A stretch of DNA of 64,000 nt from an uncultured Alistipes sp. (GCA_900546065.1 URBK01000015.1:1-64000); one strand, 5' to 3'; positions 51,924 to 62,206 are shown, counted from the stretch's first letter. Translations and numbers: made by a program. The notes: a model not told the origin generated them from the letters alone.

Positions 51924-51952
51924 AAAAGGTCGGCATGAAGCCGGCCTTTTTT
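51924..51952 (+). terminator. Terminator of the fabHFG operon
   Basis: An 11-bp stem AAAAGGTCGGC/GCCGGCCTTTT (one wobble), a 5-nt loop and a TTTTTT-rich tail. Confidence 0.9.
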
Positions 51953-52037
51953 GCGTTCGGTGCTGTTGCGCGTCTCGCAAAAAATAGCTAATTTAGCCCA
52001 CTGAACAAACGTTGTAACAATCAAACATTATCATACG

Positions 52038-52742
52038 ATGAATCAGAGAGATGTAATTATCGCCTGCGACTTCAGCAGCGCCGCCGCGACGTTCGATTTC
52101 CTCGACCGCTTCACCGGTCGCAAACCTTTCGTCAAGATCGGAATGGAGTTATATTATGCCGAGGGGCCCTCTATCGTGCGCGAGATCAAGGCGCGCGGCC
52201 ACAAGATCTTCCTCGACCTGAAACTCCACGACATACCCAATACGGTCAAGAAGGCGATGGCGGTACTCTCACGTCTGGATGTTGACATGTGCAACCTGCA
52301 CGCTGCGGGCACCATCGACATGATGCGTGCTGCACTGGAGGGGCTCACGCGTCCCGACGGCACCCGTCCGCTGCTCATAGCCGTTACGCAGCTCACATCG
52401 ACGAGCGAGGAGCGCATGCGCCGCGAGCTGCTCATCGACGCCTCGATCAACGATACCATCGTCCACTACGCCCAGAATGCCAAACAGGCAGGTCTCGACG
52501 GCGTGGTATGCTCTCCGCTGGAGGCAGGCATGGTAAAGGATGCATGCGGCAAGGATTTCATCACCGTAACGCCGGGCGTACGTTTTGCCGACGGCGAAGT
52601 AGGAGATCAGGTACGTGTGACCACACCGGCGCGCGCCCGTGAGATCGGAACGGACTACATCGTGGTCGGACGCCCCATAACCCAAGCCGCAGATCCCGTT
52701 GCCGCATACGAGCGTTGCGTCAGGGAGTTCATCGGCGAATAA
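52038..52742 (+). CDS. pyrF: Orotidine 5'-phosphate decarboxylase
   Basis: Last enzyme of de novo UMP synthesis (234 aa), converting OMP to UMP. The family motif is [16 protein letters not shown] (near residues 57-72) with the catalytic Asp and Lys, and the C-terminal phosphate site includes [12 protein letters not shown]. It is the first gene of a six-gene run that also has pyrE and pyrB. A near-consensus -7 (TAATTTAG) lies about 40 nt upstream. Confidence 0.95.
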   Translation: MNQRDVIIACDFSSAAATFDFLDRFTGRKPFVKIGMELYYAEGPSIVREIKARGHKIFLDLKLHDIPNTVKKAMAVLSRLDVDMCNLHAAGTIDMMRAALEGLTRPDGTRPLLIAVTQLTSTSEERMRRELLIDASINDTIVHYAQNAKQAGLDGVVCSPLEAGMVKDACGKDFITVTPGVRFADGEVGDQVRVTTPARAREIGTDYIVVGRPITQAADPVAAYERCVREFIGE

Positions 52743-52772
52743 AAACACGTAACTTAAAATACACACGCCGGT

Positions 52773-53033
52773 ATGAAACCGATTAAGTTGTTCTATTTGA
52801 AAAGCTGCCCCTTCTGCAAGAAGGCGCTCTCATATATCGACTCTCTCAAGGCCGAGCATCCCGAGTTTGCGGCCATACCTATCGAGATGATCGAGGAGTC
52901 GGAGCAGCCAGCTCTGGCCGACAAGTTCGACTATTACTATGTGCCGACCTTCTATGTCGGAGACGAGAAGGTACACGAGGGCGGCATCTACCCCGAAGAG
53001 GTCGAGGCCGTACTGCGCAAGGCGCTCGAATAG
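52773..53033 (+). CDS. Glutaredoxin-like thioredoxin-fold protein
   Basis: Small cytoplasmic protein of 86 aa with a CPFC redox motif (residues 12-15 region, FYLKSCPFCKKAL) and the cis-Pro segment YVPTFYVGDEKVHEGG. It likely reduces disulfides or glutathionylated targets. It sits between pyrF and pyrE in the pyrimidine operon; the reason for that association is not known. Confidence 0.88.
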   Translation: MKPIKLFYLKSCPFCKKALSYIDSLKAEHPEFAAIPIEMIEESEQPALADKFDYYYVPTFYVGDEKVHEGGIYPEEVEAVLRKALE

Positions 53034-53117
53034 TCTGCGGACGGAAAATCACTCTGTAACGGGAATACAGCGTACAAAACGAAACGAATACTGATACACA
53101 AAACGAATACTTATTTT

Positions 53118-53750
53118 ATGGAAAAGACCATTGCCAAAGACCTGCTCTCGATAGGGGCCGTATTTCTGCGTCCCGAGCAGCCGTTCACGTGGGCCAGCGG
53201 TATCAAAAGCCCCATATATTGCGACAACCGTCTGACGCTCACGGCGCCGCGCGTACGCGATGCCGTCGAGAAGGGGCTTGCCGAGTTGGTAAAGCGCTAC
53301 TATCCGCAATGTGAGGTGCTGATGGGTACGAGCACCGCAGGCATAGCCCATGCCGCCATCACCGCCACGATACTCGATCTGCCCATGGGATACGTACGCA
53401 GCGGAGCGAAGGATCATGGTCGCGCCAACCAGATCGAGGGTCGCCTCGAGAAGGGCGAGAAGGTAGTCGTTGTCGAGGATCTAATCTCGACGGCCGGCAG
53501 CTGTGTAGAGGTAGTCAACGTATTGCGTGAGGCCGGAGCCGAGGTGTTGGGCATAGTCAGCATATTCACCTACGGCATGAAGAAGGGGCTCGACCGTCTG
53601 GCCGAGGCTCACGTCGAGAACCACTCGCTATCGAATCTCGACGCTCTGGTCGAGGTTGCGGCCGAGGAGGGTTACATCAAGCCCGAGGCGTGCAAGCGTA
53701 TACTCGCATTCCGTGATAATCCGTCGGATGAAAGTTGGATCAACAAATAA
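53118..53750 (+). CDS. pyrE: Orotate phosphoribosyltransferase
   Basis: Makes orotidine monophosphate from orotate and PRPP (210 aa). The substrate region [16 protein letters not shown] (near residues 21-36) and the PRPP motif [16 protein letters not shown] (near 116-131) are clear. It starts 84 bp after the glutaredoxin-like gene and 12 bp before pyrB, within the pyrimidine operon. PyrE feeds PyrF, encoded two genes upstream. Confidence 0.95.
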   Translation: MEKTIAKDLLSIGAVFLRPEQPFTWASGIKSPIYCDNRLTLTAPRVRDAVEKGLAELVKRYYPQCEVLMGTSTAGIAHAAITATILDLPMGYVRSGAKDHGRANQIEGRLEKGEKVVVVEDLISTAGSCVEVVNVLREAGAEVLGIVSIFTYGMKKGLDRLAEAHVENHSLSNLDALVEVAAEEGYIKPEACKRILAFRDNPSDESWINK

Positions 53751-53762
53751 TATCGCCATATC

Positions 53763-54848
53763 ATGAGACACCTGATAGATACTACGGACATATCGGTCGC
53801 CGAAGTCGACCAGATACTCGAAACGGCACTCGACATCATCGCCAACCGCAAGAAATACAGCGAGGCATGCAAGGGCAAGAAGCTCGCCACGTTATTCTAC
53901 GAGCCGAGTACGCGTACGCGCCTTAGTTTCACGTCGGCCATGATGGAGCTGGGCGGCAACGTACTCGGATTCTCGGATGCGGCCTCGTCGTCGGTAAGCA
54001 AGGGAGAGACCGTTGCCGACACGGTGCGTGTCATCGGATGCTTCGCCGATATCATCGCCATGCGCCACAGCAAGGAGGGTGCGCCGCTCGTAGCGTCGCA
54101 CTACGCCAATGTGCCCATCATCAACGCCGGCGACGGCAGCCACGCCCACCCCACGCAGACGCTCACCGACCTGCTCACGATACGCCGCGAGAAGGGACGT
54201 CTGAATAATCTTACGATCGGTTTCTGCGGTGACCTGAAGTTCGGCCGTACGGTACACTCGTTGATCAAGGCCCTGTCACGCTATACCGGCATCAACGTCA
54301 TACTGATCGCCCCCGAAGAGCTCCGCCTGCCGTCATACATCCGCCGCGAGGTGTGCGACAAGAACCACGTACCGACACGCGAGGTCGAAACGATGGAGGA
54401 GGTCATGAGCGAACTCGACATACTCTACATGACACGTGTACAGAAGGAGCGTTTCCTCGACGAGGAGGAGTTCGAGCGACTGAAGGACAGCTTCATACTC
54501 AACCCCGAACGTCTGCGCACCGCCAAGAAGGATATGATAATCCTCCACCCGCTGCCGCGTGTGAACGAGATCACGCGTGCCGTCGACAACGATCCCCGTG
54601 CCGCCTACTTCCGTCAGGTGGAGAACGGCAAGTTCGTACGTATGGCACTCATATATACGTTGCTCAAGTGGGCCGAAGAGGAGCGTCCCACCACGCCCAC
54701 GCCGCGTCTGGACGCCTCGCTCGTAAACAACGACCTGCGCTGCTCGAACCGTCAGTGCATTTCGAACAGCGAGGATGTGGATCACCTCTTCCGCAAAACC
54801 GAGGACGGCGATCTGCGCTGCGTATATTGCGAGGCTCGTGTAAAGTAA
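53763..54848 (+). CDS. pyrB: Aspartate carbamoyltransferase with fused PyrI-type zinc domain
   Basis: First committed enzyme of pyrimidine synthesis (361 aa). Residues 1-~305 are the catalytic chain: carbamoyl phosphate site STRTR (49-53), K80 in SVSKGE, SHAHPTQ near 126 and HPLPR (262-266). An extra ~55 residues carry Cys327, Cys332, Cys353 and Cys356 in [11 protein letters not shown]...CVYC. This is the four-Cys zinc domain that ends the regulatory chain PyrI. The nucleotide-binding half of PyrI is absent, and no pyrI gene is adjacent, so allosteric control by CTP and ATP is likely lost or altered (inference). Confidence 0.93.
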   Translation: MRHLIDTTDISVAEVDQILETALDIIANRKKYSEACKGKKLATLFYEPSTRTRLSFTSAMMELGGNVLGFSDAASSSVSKGETVADTVRVIGCFADIIAMRHSKEGAPLVASHYANVPIINAGDGSHAHPTQTLTDLLTIRREKGRLNNLTIGFCGDLKFGRTVHSLIKALSRYTGINVILIAPEELRLPSYIRREVCDKNHVPTREVETMEEVMSELDILYMTRVQKERFLDEEEFERLKDSFILNPERLRTAKKDMIILHPLPRVNEITRAVDNDPRAAYFRQVENGKFVRMALIYTLLKWAEEERPTTPTPRLDASLVNNDLRCSNRQCISNSEDVDHLFRKTEDGDLRCVYCEARVK

Positions 54849-54860
54849 ACCCCAAGCCGT

Positions 54861-56057
54861 ATGGTAAAGATAGGAACCCCGTTTACGCCTTCGGGTAAAA
54901 AGGCCTTGTTATGCGGGGCGGGAGAGTTGGGCAAAGAGGTAGCCATCGAACTGCAACGCTACGGCGTTGAGATCGTCGCACTCGACAAATATCCCAATGC
55001 CCCCGCCATGCAGGTGGCACACCGCTCGTACGTTCTGCCCATGACCGACGGAGAACGTCTGCGTCAGGTTATCGAGGCGGAGAAGCCCGACTACATCATC
55101 CCCGAGATCGAGGCCATAGCCACCCCCACGCTCGTCGAGTTGGAAAAGGAGGGCTATAATGTCATACCCACGGCACGCGCCGCACTGCTTACAATGAACC
55201 GTCAGGGCATACGTACGCTTGCTGCCGAGCAGTTGGGGCTGCCAACATCACCCTACCGTTTCGCTGCAACACGCGAGGAGTTCGAAGAGGCGTTACGTCA
55301 GATAGGCGTTCCGTGCGTTGTCAAACCCATCATGAGTTCGTCGGGACACGGTCAGAGTGTCGTGCGCTCGATGGATGAGGCTGACAAGGCTTGGAAATAT
55401 GCTCAGGAGGGAGGCCGCGCAGGCGGCGGCAGCGTCATAGTCGAAGGCTTCGTCAAGTTCGACTATGAAATAACGCTGCTCACGGTACGCCACAGCGGCG
55501 GCACCTCGTTCCTTGAACCCATAGGACACCATCAGGTCGACGGCGACTACCGCGAGTCGTGGCAGCCTCAGCCCATGAGCGAGGCCACCTTGGCTCAGGC
55601 CCGCGACATCGCACGCAAGATAACTGACGCACTGGGCGGCTACGGTATATTCGGTGTGGAGCTGTTCGTGGCGGGAGACAAGGTTCTCTTCAGCGAGGTA
55701 TCGCCGCGCCCGCACGATACGGGTATGGTGACGATGATATCGCAGGATCTGTCGGAGTTTGCGCTCCACGCCCGCGCCATCCTCGGCCTGCCCATACCGT
55801 CGATACGCTTCTACGGCCCGAGTGCCTCGAAAGCCATCGTCGTCGAGGGTGACAGCGACGAGGTGGTCATGGGCAACCTCGACGCCGTACTCTCCGAGCC
55901 GGACGTACAGATACGCCTCTTCGGCAAGCCAGAAGTAAAGGGTCACCGACGTATGGGCGTAATACTCGCCCGTGCGGAGAGTGTGGAGGCGGCATTGGCC
56001 AAGGCCGAGAGAGCCTATTCGAAACTCGAAATAGAGGTAAAGCCGCGACGCAAATGA
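54861..56057 (+). CDS. purT: Formate-dependent phosphoribosylglycinamide formyltransferase
   Basis: ATP-grasp enzyme of 398 aa that formylates GAR using formate and ATP, an alternative to folate-dependent Pur[15 protein letters not shown] is at residues 19-32, [15 protein letters not shown] near 154 and the metal-binding [15 protein letters not shown] near 277. It follows pyrB by 12 bp and overlaps the next gene by 4 bp. Since purN also occurs in this window, the cell has both routes for this step. Confidence 0.95.
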   Translation: MVKIGTPFTPSGKKALLCGAGELGKEVAIELQRYGVEIVALDKYPNAPAMQVAHRSYVLPMTDGERLRQVIEAEKPDYIIPEIEAIATPTLVELEKEGYNVIPTARAALLTMNRQGIRTLAAEQLGLPTSPYRFAATREEFEEALRQIGVPCVVKPIMSSSGHGQSVVRSMDEADKAWKYAQEGGRAGGGSVIVEGFVKFDYEITLLTVRHSGGTSFLEPIGHHQVDGDYRESWQPQPMSEATLAQARDIARKITDALGGYGIFGVELFVAGDKVLFSEVSPRPHDTGMVTMISQDLSEFALHARAILGLPIPSIRFYGPSASKAIVVEGDSDEVVMGNLDAVLSEPDVQIRLFGKPEVKGHRRMGVILARAESVEAALAKAERAYSKLEIEVKPRRK

Positions 56058-56626
56058 CAGCAAAACCCGAAATAATCCTTCGCCGCGCCACCATTGACGA
56101 CTCCGAGGCCATAGCCCGTGCCGTAACGATGGCCTTTGGCGAGGATATGACACGACGCCTGTGCGGCGACCGCGGCGTGGAGATCTTCGAGCGCATAGTA
56201 CGCATGGACAACACGCAATACAGCTACCGCAACACAATCGTATGTACTGTGAACGGAGTGGTTGCGGGTGCAATATGCGGTTATGACGGTGCGCGCCTGC
56301 ACGAGTTGCGGCAACCGGCACTCGACATTCTGCGCGAGGAGTGCGGCACCGTTATCCAAGTTACGGACGAGACGGGCCCGGGAGAGTTCTATCTCGACTC
56401 TATCGGTGTCATGCCCGAGATGCGCGGCCACGGCATCGGCGCACGGCTTCTGGAGCGCATGCGTGACGAAGCCTTCGATGCGGGATACCGACGTGTCGGT
56501 CTGCTCGTAGACCTCATCAACCCCAAGGCTGAACGGCTCTATGAACGGTTGGGATTCCGCCGCGTAGGCGAAGTCTCATTCTTAGGCCACAAGATGCACC
56601 ACATGCAGTGCATAAGGCCCGAGTAA
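56054..56626 (+). CDS. GNAT-family N-acetyltransferase
   Basis: Acetyltransferase of 190 aa. The acetyl-CoA binding segment is [20 protein letters not shown] (near residues 116-135, R-G-x-G-I-G), followed by [21 protein letters not shown], a strong GNAT ending. The substrate is unknown. The start overlaps purT by 4 bp (ATGA), so translation is coupled. It is the last gene of the pyr-purT run before a terminator. Confidence 0.9.
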   Translation: MTAKPEIILRRATIDDSEAIARAVTMAFGEDMTRRLCGDRGVEIFERIVRMDNTQYSYRNTIVCTVNGVVAGAICGYDGARLHELRQPALDILREECGTVIQVTDETGPGEFYLDSIGVMPEMRGHGIGARLLERMRDEAFDAGYRRVGLLVDLINPKAERLYERLGFRRVGEVSFLGHKMHHMQCIRPE

Positions 56627-56651
56627 TACGGTCTCAACAAACTAAACCGAT

Positions 56652-56693
56652 AAACGGAAGATCTTATGAAATATATGGTCTTCCGTTTGTTTT
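56652..56693 (+). terminator. Terminator of the pyr-purT operon
   Basis: A 12-bp stem AAACGGAAGATC/GGTCTTCCGTTT (one wobble), a 13-nt loop and a GTTTTTGG tail. Confidence 0.85.
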
Positions 56694-56798
56694 TGGTGAT
56701 GCGACTATCATACGCGCGGCCGACATGAAAATAATTGTTATCTTTACACATATCGGGCAAAGCATTTGCACGACACGATACAACAAACACTTCATACG

Positions 56799-57743
56799 AT
56801 GCATACGATACTCGGAGCAAACGGACAGATAGCCACAGAAATAGCACGCGAACTGCACCGCCGCGACATCAGCGACATACGCCTCGTGAGCCGCACACCG
56901 CACCGCGTCGCCCCCACAGACACCGTCGTGGCGGCCGACCTCACACACGCCGACATGACCGACAAAGCTGTCAATGGCAGCCATACGGTATATTTTGCGG
57001 CAGGATTGCCCCTTGACACGGCGCTGTGGGAAGCGTCATTTCCCGTGATGATGCGCAACGTAATTGCGGCATGCGAACGGCATGACGCCCGACTGGTATT
57101 TTTCGACAACACCTACATGTACCCGCAGGACGGTACGCCCCTGACAGAGACGACACCCTTCCGTCCCGTCGGGCCCAAAGGCGCCGTACGCGCGCGTATG
57201 GCGGAGATGCTCTTGGAGGAGATCGCTCACGGCCGCATCGAGGCGATGATATGCCGCTCGGCCGAATTTTACGGGCCCGAGAATACGCAGAGCATAACCA
57301 ACTCTCTCATTTTCCGCCGCATGGAGCAACACTGCGAGGCCTCGGTATATCTCAGCGACTCGACACTGCGTACGCTTATGTGGACACCCGATGCGGGCCG
57401 CGCCGTCGTGACGCTCGCCACGGCGGATGACGCATACGGCACAACATGGCATCTGCCTTGCGACGACAGCCGCCCGACATACCGAGAGTTTATCGTGGCG
57501 GCGGAGCAGGCGGCCGACACTTCGATACCCTACCGCATACTTTCTATGCGGGAGTTGGAACGGATGATGGAGGTCAACCCGCGCGTGCGGGAGATCGAGG
57601 AGCTTCTGCCTCGATACGGCACCGACTGTATATTTGATTCTTCGAAGTTCAAACAGCGTTTTCCCGACTTCCGCGTCACGACTTACGTAGATGGCATACG
57701 TAAGATAATCGACGAAATGACAACACATAAACAACCCGCGTAA
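56799..57743 (+). CDS. NAD-dependent epimerase/dehydratase-family protein
   Basis: Extended short-chain dehydrogenase-like protein of 314 aa. The Rossmann N-terminus ILGANGQIATEIARELHRR (near residues 4-22) replaces the usual GxxGxxG with G-A-N-G-Q-I-A. FDNTYMYPQDGTPLTE near 105 and CRSAEFYGPENTQS near 151 are typical of this group; the usual YxxxK Tyr is not obvious. Substrate and pathway are unknown. I chose the ATG at 56799, which starts the Rossmann strand. The nitroreductase gene follows 11 bp later. Confidence 0.8.
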   Translation: MHTILGANGQIATEIARELHRRDISDIRLVSRTPHRVAPTDTVVAADLTHADMTDKAVNGSHTVYFAAGLPLDTALWEASFPVMMRNVIAACERHDARLVFFDNTYMYPQDGTPLTETTPFRPVGPKGAVRARMAEMLLEEIAHGRIEAMICRSAEFYGPENTQSITNSLIFRRMEQHCEASVYLSDSTLRTLMWTPDAGRAVVTLATADDAYGTTWHLPCDDSRPTYREFIVAAEQAADTSIPYRILSMRELERMMEVNPRVREIEELLPRYGTDCIFDSSKFKQRFPDFRVTTYVDGIRKIIDEMTTHKQPA

Positions 57744-57754
57744 TAAATCGATAT

Positions 57755-58381
57755 ATGAAGAAGACCGTCACAACACTGCTTGCCGTACTCTTCGCAACGG
57801 TACTCGCGGCACAGGATATAGATCTTCCGGCGCCGCACCGCACGGGAGGGATGCCTCTGATGGAGGCACTCGCCAACCGACACTCGTCACGCGACTTCGA
57901 CAGCCGCGAGCTGCCGAAGCAGACGCTATCCGACCTGTTATGGGCGGCATGGGGATATAACCGTGCGGACAAACGCACCGCCCCCTCGTCGCGCGACAAG
58001 CAGGAGATAGAGTTATATGTGGCCATGAAAGATGGACTCTACCGCTACGACGCCGCCGGGCATCGTCTGTGCCTTGTCTCGGAAAAGGATCTGCGACCGC
58101 TTACGGGCACGCAACCCTTCGTAGCCGACGCGCCGATAAACATAATATACGTATGCCGCAAACAGCTCATCACGGGCAAGACACCCGACGAACTCATCGC
58201 CGCCACATACGCCAATACGGGATTCATTGCACAGAACGTCTATCTCTTCTGTGCCTCCGAATCGCTCGCGACAGTCGTAAGGGCCATGGTCGACCGCGAC
58301 AAGCTTGCCGCAGCGATGGCGTTGCCCGACAACAGCATGATAACATTGGTACAGACGGTCGGATACCCTGCGGCCAAATAA
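57755..58381 (+). CDS. Exported SagB-type nitroreductase-family protein
   Basis: Protein of 208 aa with a signal peptide (cleavage after TVLAA-Q), then a nitroreductase/SagB-type fold: LANRHSSRDFDSRELPKQTLSDLLWAAWG (near residues 39-67), SRDKQEIELYVA and a late NTGFIAQNVYLF helix. FMN would be the expected cofactor. Location outside the cytoplasm is unusual for this family but recurs in Bacteroidetes. No thiazole/oxazole peptide partners (SagC/D) are nearby, so a toxin-maturation role is not supported. It is probably co-transcribed with the epimerase gene. Confidence 0.8.
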   Translation: MKKTVTTLLAVLFATVLAAQDIDLPAPHRTGGMPLMEALANRHSSRDFDSRELPKQTLSDLLWAAWGYNRADKRTAPSSRDKQEIELYVAMKDGLYRYDAAGHRLCLVSEKDLRPLTGTQPFVADAPINIIYVCRKQLITGKTPDELIAATYANTGFIAQNVYLFCASESLATVVRAMVDRDKLAAAMALPDNSMITLVQTVGYPAAK

Positions 58382-58405
58382 CCGCATCAATACCCCTAAA
58401 CGAAA

Positions 58406-58435
58406 AAAGACGGATGACTTTCGCCATCCGTCTTT
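58406..58435. terminator. Bidirectional terminator
   Basis: An 11-bp stem AAAGACGGATG/CATCCGTCTTT, an 8-nt loop, with A-run and T-run flanks, between convergent genes. Confidence 0.9.
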
Positions 58436-58463
58436 ACTTTGTCTATACGACCGCAATATACTA

Positions 58464-59315
58464 CTAACGCTTTATGCGGCGCAGGAAACACTCGATAGTG
58501 TTCTCCATCAGGCAGCATATCGTCATCGGGCCGACACCTCCGGGAACGGGCGTTATGACCGATGCCTTGGGTTCGATGGCCGCAAAGTCGACATCGCCGC
58601 ACAGTTTTCCAGTCTCGGGATCACGGTTGACACCGACGTCTATGACGACGGCACCCTCCTTCACCATATCGGCCTTGACGAACTTGGGACGTCCGATGGC
58701 CACCACCAGAATATCGGCCCGGCGCGTCACCTCACCGAGGTTCTTCGTACGGCTGTGGGCGATAGTAACGGTAGCATTCTCGTCGAGCAGCAACTTCGAC
58801 ACAGGCAGGCCGACGATATTGCTGCGGCCGATGACAACGGCCTCGCGGCCCGAGATCTCGACACCGGCGCTCTTCAACATCTTGATGATACCCTTCGGCG
58901 TACACGGCAGCGTACAAGGCTGCTTCTGCCACAAGGCCGCCACATTCAGAGGGTGGAATCCGTCCACATCCTTCGACTTGTCGATTGCGGCGATAATCTT
59001 GTCCTCGTCGATATGTTTGGGCAGGGGCAGTTGCACAAGTATTCCGTCTACCCCATCATCGGCATTCAGCTCGGCGATCATACCCAGCAACTCATCTTCC
59101 GTAATGGTATCGGGACGGCGTATCGTGGTATTGCGAATACCGACCTCGGCCGAAGCCTTCGCCTTGCCCTTGACGTAAGAGACACTGCCCGGATCCTCTC
59201 CCACGAGGATAACCACAAGGTGCGGCACTCGTCCATACTCGGCGGGGAACGTCGCCACGCGCTCCGCCATCTCGGCCTTGAGCTTGGCCGACAACTCTTT
59301 TCCGCTTATAATCAT
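58464..59315 (-). CDS. folD: Methylenetetrahydrofolate dehydrogenase/cyclohydrolase
   Basis: Bifunctional enzyme of 283 aa that turns 5,10-methylene-THF into 10-formyl-THF. The catalytic Lys lies in SYVKGKAKASAEVGI (near residues 49-63), with QLPLPKHID near 97 and the NADP site VIGRSNIVGLPVSKLL near 160. It lies 89 bp downstream of purD on the same strand. The 10-formyl-THF it makes is used by PurN and PurH, encoded upstream, so the grouping is functional. Confidence 0.95.
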   Translation of the reverse strand: MIISGKELSAKLKAEMAERVATFPAEYGRVPHLVVILVGEDPGSVSYVKGKAKASAEVGIRNTTIRRPDTITEDELLGMIAELNADDGVDGILVQLPLPKHIDEDKIIAAIDKSKDVDGFHPLNVAALWQKQPCTLPCTPKGIIKMLKSAGVEISGREAVVIGRSNIVGLPVSKLLLDENATVTIAHSRTKNLGEVTRRADILVVAIGRPKFVKADMVKEGAVVIDVGVNRDPETGKLCGDVDFAAIEPKASVITPVPGGVGPMTICCLMENTIECFLRRIKR

Positions 59316-59404
59316 AAATTCTTGTTTTTTCAGTTATACATCATCTGCACGTTTCACATCAGCGGCCGCAACCGCCATGCAAACCACCATCTGAGTGCCG
59401 ACAG

Positions 59405-60655
59405 TTACTTCCCCGTAAGGGCCCAATGGCCTATATCGCTGCGATGGAAGAGGTTATCGCACTCTATGCGCTCGACGTCACGCAACGCAGCCTCACGAGC
59501 CTCGGGGATCGTGGCCCCACGGCCTACGACAAACAACACACGTCCGCCTGCCGTCACGATCTTGCCATCCTCGGCCTTCGTTCCCATGTGATATACCTTG
59601 CCTTCGACCTTGTCAAGACCTTTTATCTCGTAACCCTTCTCATACGATGCGGGGTAGCCCTTCGAGGCGAGCACTATGCCCAGAGCGGCAAAATCGTGCC
59701 ACTCCAACTCGGCATCGCCGTCCTCGGCCACGGCACGGAATATCTCGACGATATCACTCTTCAGACGCGGCAGCACGACCTCCGTCTCGGGGTCGCCGAA
59801 GCGTGCATTGAACTCTATGACCTTTATACCCTGCTCGGTCTTCATAAGTCCGCCGTAGAGCACACCCTCGAAAGGACAGCCTTCGGCAACCATGGCCGCA
59901 GCCGTCGGTTTCATTATATGCTCCAGAGCGTATGCCTCATCCTCGGCCGTGATGAACGGCAGAGGCGAATATGCGCCCATACCTCCCGTATTGGGACCCT
60001 TGTCGCCGTCGTATGCACGTTTGTGGTCCTGTGCCAGCACCATAGGCCATACCCTCTTTCCCGAGACGAAACACATGAACGAAAACTCGGGGCCCGAGAG
60101 GAACTCCTCCACAACGACCCTGCCGCGCCCGAACTTGTTGTCGAGAAGCATGTCGCGCAACGCCTCATCAGCCTGCTCCTGCGTCTCGGCTATGACCACA
60201 CCCTTACCGGCAGCCAGACCGTCATATTTGAGCACCGTAGGCAGCGACCCCGCCTTGACGTATGCCGAAGCCTCGGCATAGTTGTCAAACGTATGGAACG
60301 CCGCCGTCGGGATGTTGTACTTGCGCATAAGCTCCTTGGCAAAGTCCTTGCTGCTCTCGATACGCGTAGCGCTCTTCGTCGGCCCGAATACGGATAATCC
60401 CGCCGCGCGGAACACATCCGTCACACCCGCAGCCAATGCCGCCTCGGGGCCCACGACCGTAAGGTCTATACCCTTCTCCACGGCAAAGTCGCGCAGACGC
60501 TCGACATCGGTATCCTTTATGGCGACACACTCCGCCTGAAGGGCAATACCGGCGTTCCCGGGCGCACAATATATCTTCTCTACCTGCGGCGAACGAGACA
60601 GGGCATCCACGATGGCATGCTCGCGGCCGCCGCCTCCTATGACCAGAACCTTCAT
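59405..60655 (-). CDS. purD: Phosphoribosylamine-glycine ligase
   Basis: ATP-grasp enzyme of 416 aa that makes GAR in step 2 of purine synthesis. The N-terminus MKVLVIGGGGREHAI, the VVGPEAALAAG segment (near residue 65) and EFNARFGDPETEVVLPRL (near 278) are diagnostic. I chose the ATG at 60655 (MKVLV...), the usual family start. An ATG two codons upstream (60661) overlaps the purH stop by one base and is equally possible. Both imply coupling to purH. Confidence 0.95.
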   Translation of the reverse strand: MKVLVIGGGGREHAIVDALSRSPQVEKIYCAPGNAGIALQAECVAIKDTDVERLRDFAVEKGIDLTVVGPEAALAAGVTDVFRAAGLSVFGPTKSATRIESSKDFAKELMRKYNIPTAAFHTFDNYAEASAYVKAGSLPTVLKYDGLAAGKGVVIAETQEQADEALRDMLLDNKFGRGRVVVEEFLSGPEFSFMCFVSGKRVWPMVLAQDHKRAYDGDKGPNTGGMGAYSPLPFITAEDEAYALEHIMKPTAAAMVAEGCPFEGVLYGGLMKTEQGIKVIEFNARFGDPETEVVLPRLKSDIVEIFRAVAEDGDAELEWHDFAALGIVLASKGYPASYEKGYEIKGLDKVEGKVYHMGTKAEDGKIVTAGGRVLFVVGRGATIPEAREAALRDVERIECDNLFHRSDIGHWALTGK

Positions 60656-60660
60656 CACCA

Positions 60661-62190
60661 TTAATGTTTGAAGTGGCGCTCGCCAGTGAATACCATCGTT
60701 ATGCCGTTCTCGTTGGCCTTCTTGATCGAATCCTCGTCACGGATGCTGCCGCCGGGCTGAACGATAGCCGTAACGCCATACTCGGCAGCCATGGCAACCG
60801 TATCATCGAAGGGGAAGAAACCGTCCGATGCCAGTACCAGATCCTTGTCGAAACCTGCCGCCTTGGCCTCCTTGAGTGCGATCTCGGCCGAACCCACACG
60901 GTTCATCTGTCCGGCACCCACGCCCAGCGTGCGGCCGTCCTTAACCACGACGATGGCATTCGACTTTACATGCTTGACGATTCTCCAACCGAAATTCATA
61001 TCGGCCAACTGCCCGGCCGTAGGCTTCACGTCGGTGACACACTTGTCGGCCACAACCTCTGCCGTCTGTCGATCCAGCTCCTGTACCAACAGGCCGCCCG
61101 TAACGCTCACATACTGCTTGAGCTTGCGATCGTCGCGGCTCATGTCCACCTGCAGCAGACGCAGGTTCTTCTTCGTGGTCAGCACCTCCAGAGCGCCCTC
61201 CGAGAACGACGGAGCCATGATTATCTCCAAGAATATGGGCTTCATCAACTCGGCAGCCTCGCGCGTAAGCTCACGGTTCACTGCCACGATACCACCGAAG
61301 ATGCTCACCTTGTCGGCCTCGTATGCTTTAGTCCACGCATCCTTGACATCCGTGCCGACAGCTGCACCGCACGGGTTCATGTGCTTCAGGCCCACGCAGA
61401 ACGGCTCGTCAAACTCGCGTACGATGCAGAGCGCCGCGTTGGCATCCTGAATATTGTTGTACGATAGCTCCTTGCCGTTAAGCTGCTTGGCCGTAGCCAG
61501 CGAATAGGCCCCGGCATCCGAGCTGCGGTAGAATTTGGCCTGCTGGTGGGGGTTCTCACCGTAGCGCAGCGACTGCACCAGATCGAAATCGAGGAACAAC
61601 TTCTCGTTCAAACCGGCCTTCTCGCGCAGATACGACGCAATGCACGAATCATAGAGAGCCGTATGGGTAAAGGCCTTGGCCGAGAGTTTCAAACGCGTCT
61701 CGACGTCAGTATTGCCCGAAGCCTCGATCTGGCCGATCACCGTATCATAATCGGCAGGATCGCATACGACCGTCACATCCCTGTAGTTCTTGGCCGCGCT
61801 GCGCAGCATCGACGGGCCGCCGATATCTATATTCTCGATGGCATCCTCCATCGTCACATCGGGTTTGGCTATGGTCTGACGGAAGGGATAGAGGTTGACG
61901 CAGACCATGTCTATGAACTCGATGCCGTTCTCCTTCAACGCCTGAAGGTGGCTCGGGTTGTCACGGCGCGCCAACAGACCGCCATGCACCTTCGGATGGA
62001 GCGTCTTCACACGGCCGTCACATATCTCGGGGAACCCCGTGACGTCGCTTATGTTTATCACCTCCACGCCCTTCTCGCGCAAAAGTTTCATCGTACCGCC
62101 CGTGGCGATAATCTCCCAGCCGGCAGAGCGCAGACGTTGTGCGAACTCCACAACACCGCTCTTGTCGCTGACACTGATCAAAGCTCTCAT
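60661..62190 (-). CDS. purH: AICAR transformylase/IMP cyclohydrolase
   Basis: Bifunctional enzyme of 509 aa for the last two purine steps. The N-terminal MGS-like cyclohydrolase domain (about residues 1-190) starts with ALISVSDKSGVVEFAQ and has the ATGGTMKLL segment near 30. The C-terminal transformylase domain includes SLRYGENPHQQAKFY near 208, KHMNPCGAAVG near 268 and the closing FTGERHFKH. It uses 10-formyl-THF. It lies between purN and purD. Confidence 0.96.
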   Translation of the reverse strand: MRALISVSDKSGVVEFAQRLRSAGWEIIATGGTMKLLREKGVEVINISDVTGFPEICDGRVKTLHPKVHGGLLARRDNPSHLQALKENGIEFIDMVCVNLYPFRQTIAKPDVTMEDAIENIDIGGPSMLRSAAKNYRDVTVVCDPADYDTVIGQIEASGNTDVETRLKLSAKAFTHTALYDSCIASYLREKAGLNEKLFLDFDLVQSLRYGENPHQQAKFYRSSDAGAYSLATAKQLNGKELSYNNIQDANAALCIVREFDEPFCVGLKHMNPCGAAVGTDVKDAWTKAYEADKVSIFGGIVAVNRELTREAAELMKPIFLEIIMAPSFSEGALEVLTTKKNLRLLQVDMSRDDRKLKQYVSVTGGLLVQELDRQTAEVVADKCVTDVKPTAGQLADMNFGWRIVKHVKSNAIVVVKDGRTLGVGAGQMNRVGSAEIALKEAKAAGFDKDLVLASDGFFPFDDTVAMAAEYGVTAIVQPGGSIRDEDSIKKANENGITMVFTGERHFKH

Positions 62191-62206
62191 ATCAAAATGT
62201 TTTATA

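Noticed and set aside
57755..58381. Thiazole/oxazole-modified microcin (SagB) maturation system
   Set aside because: There is no SagC/SagD cyclodehydratase, precursor peptide or transporter nearby, and the protein is exported.
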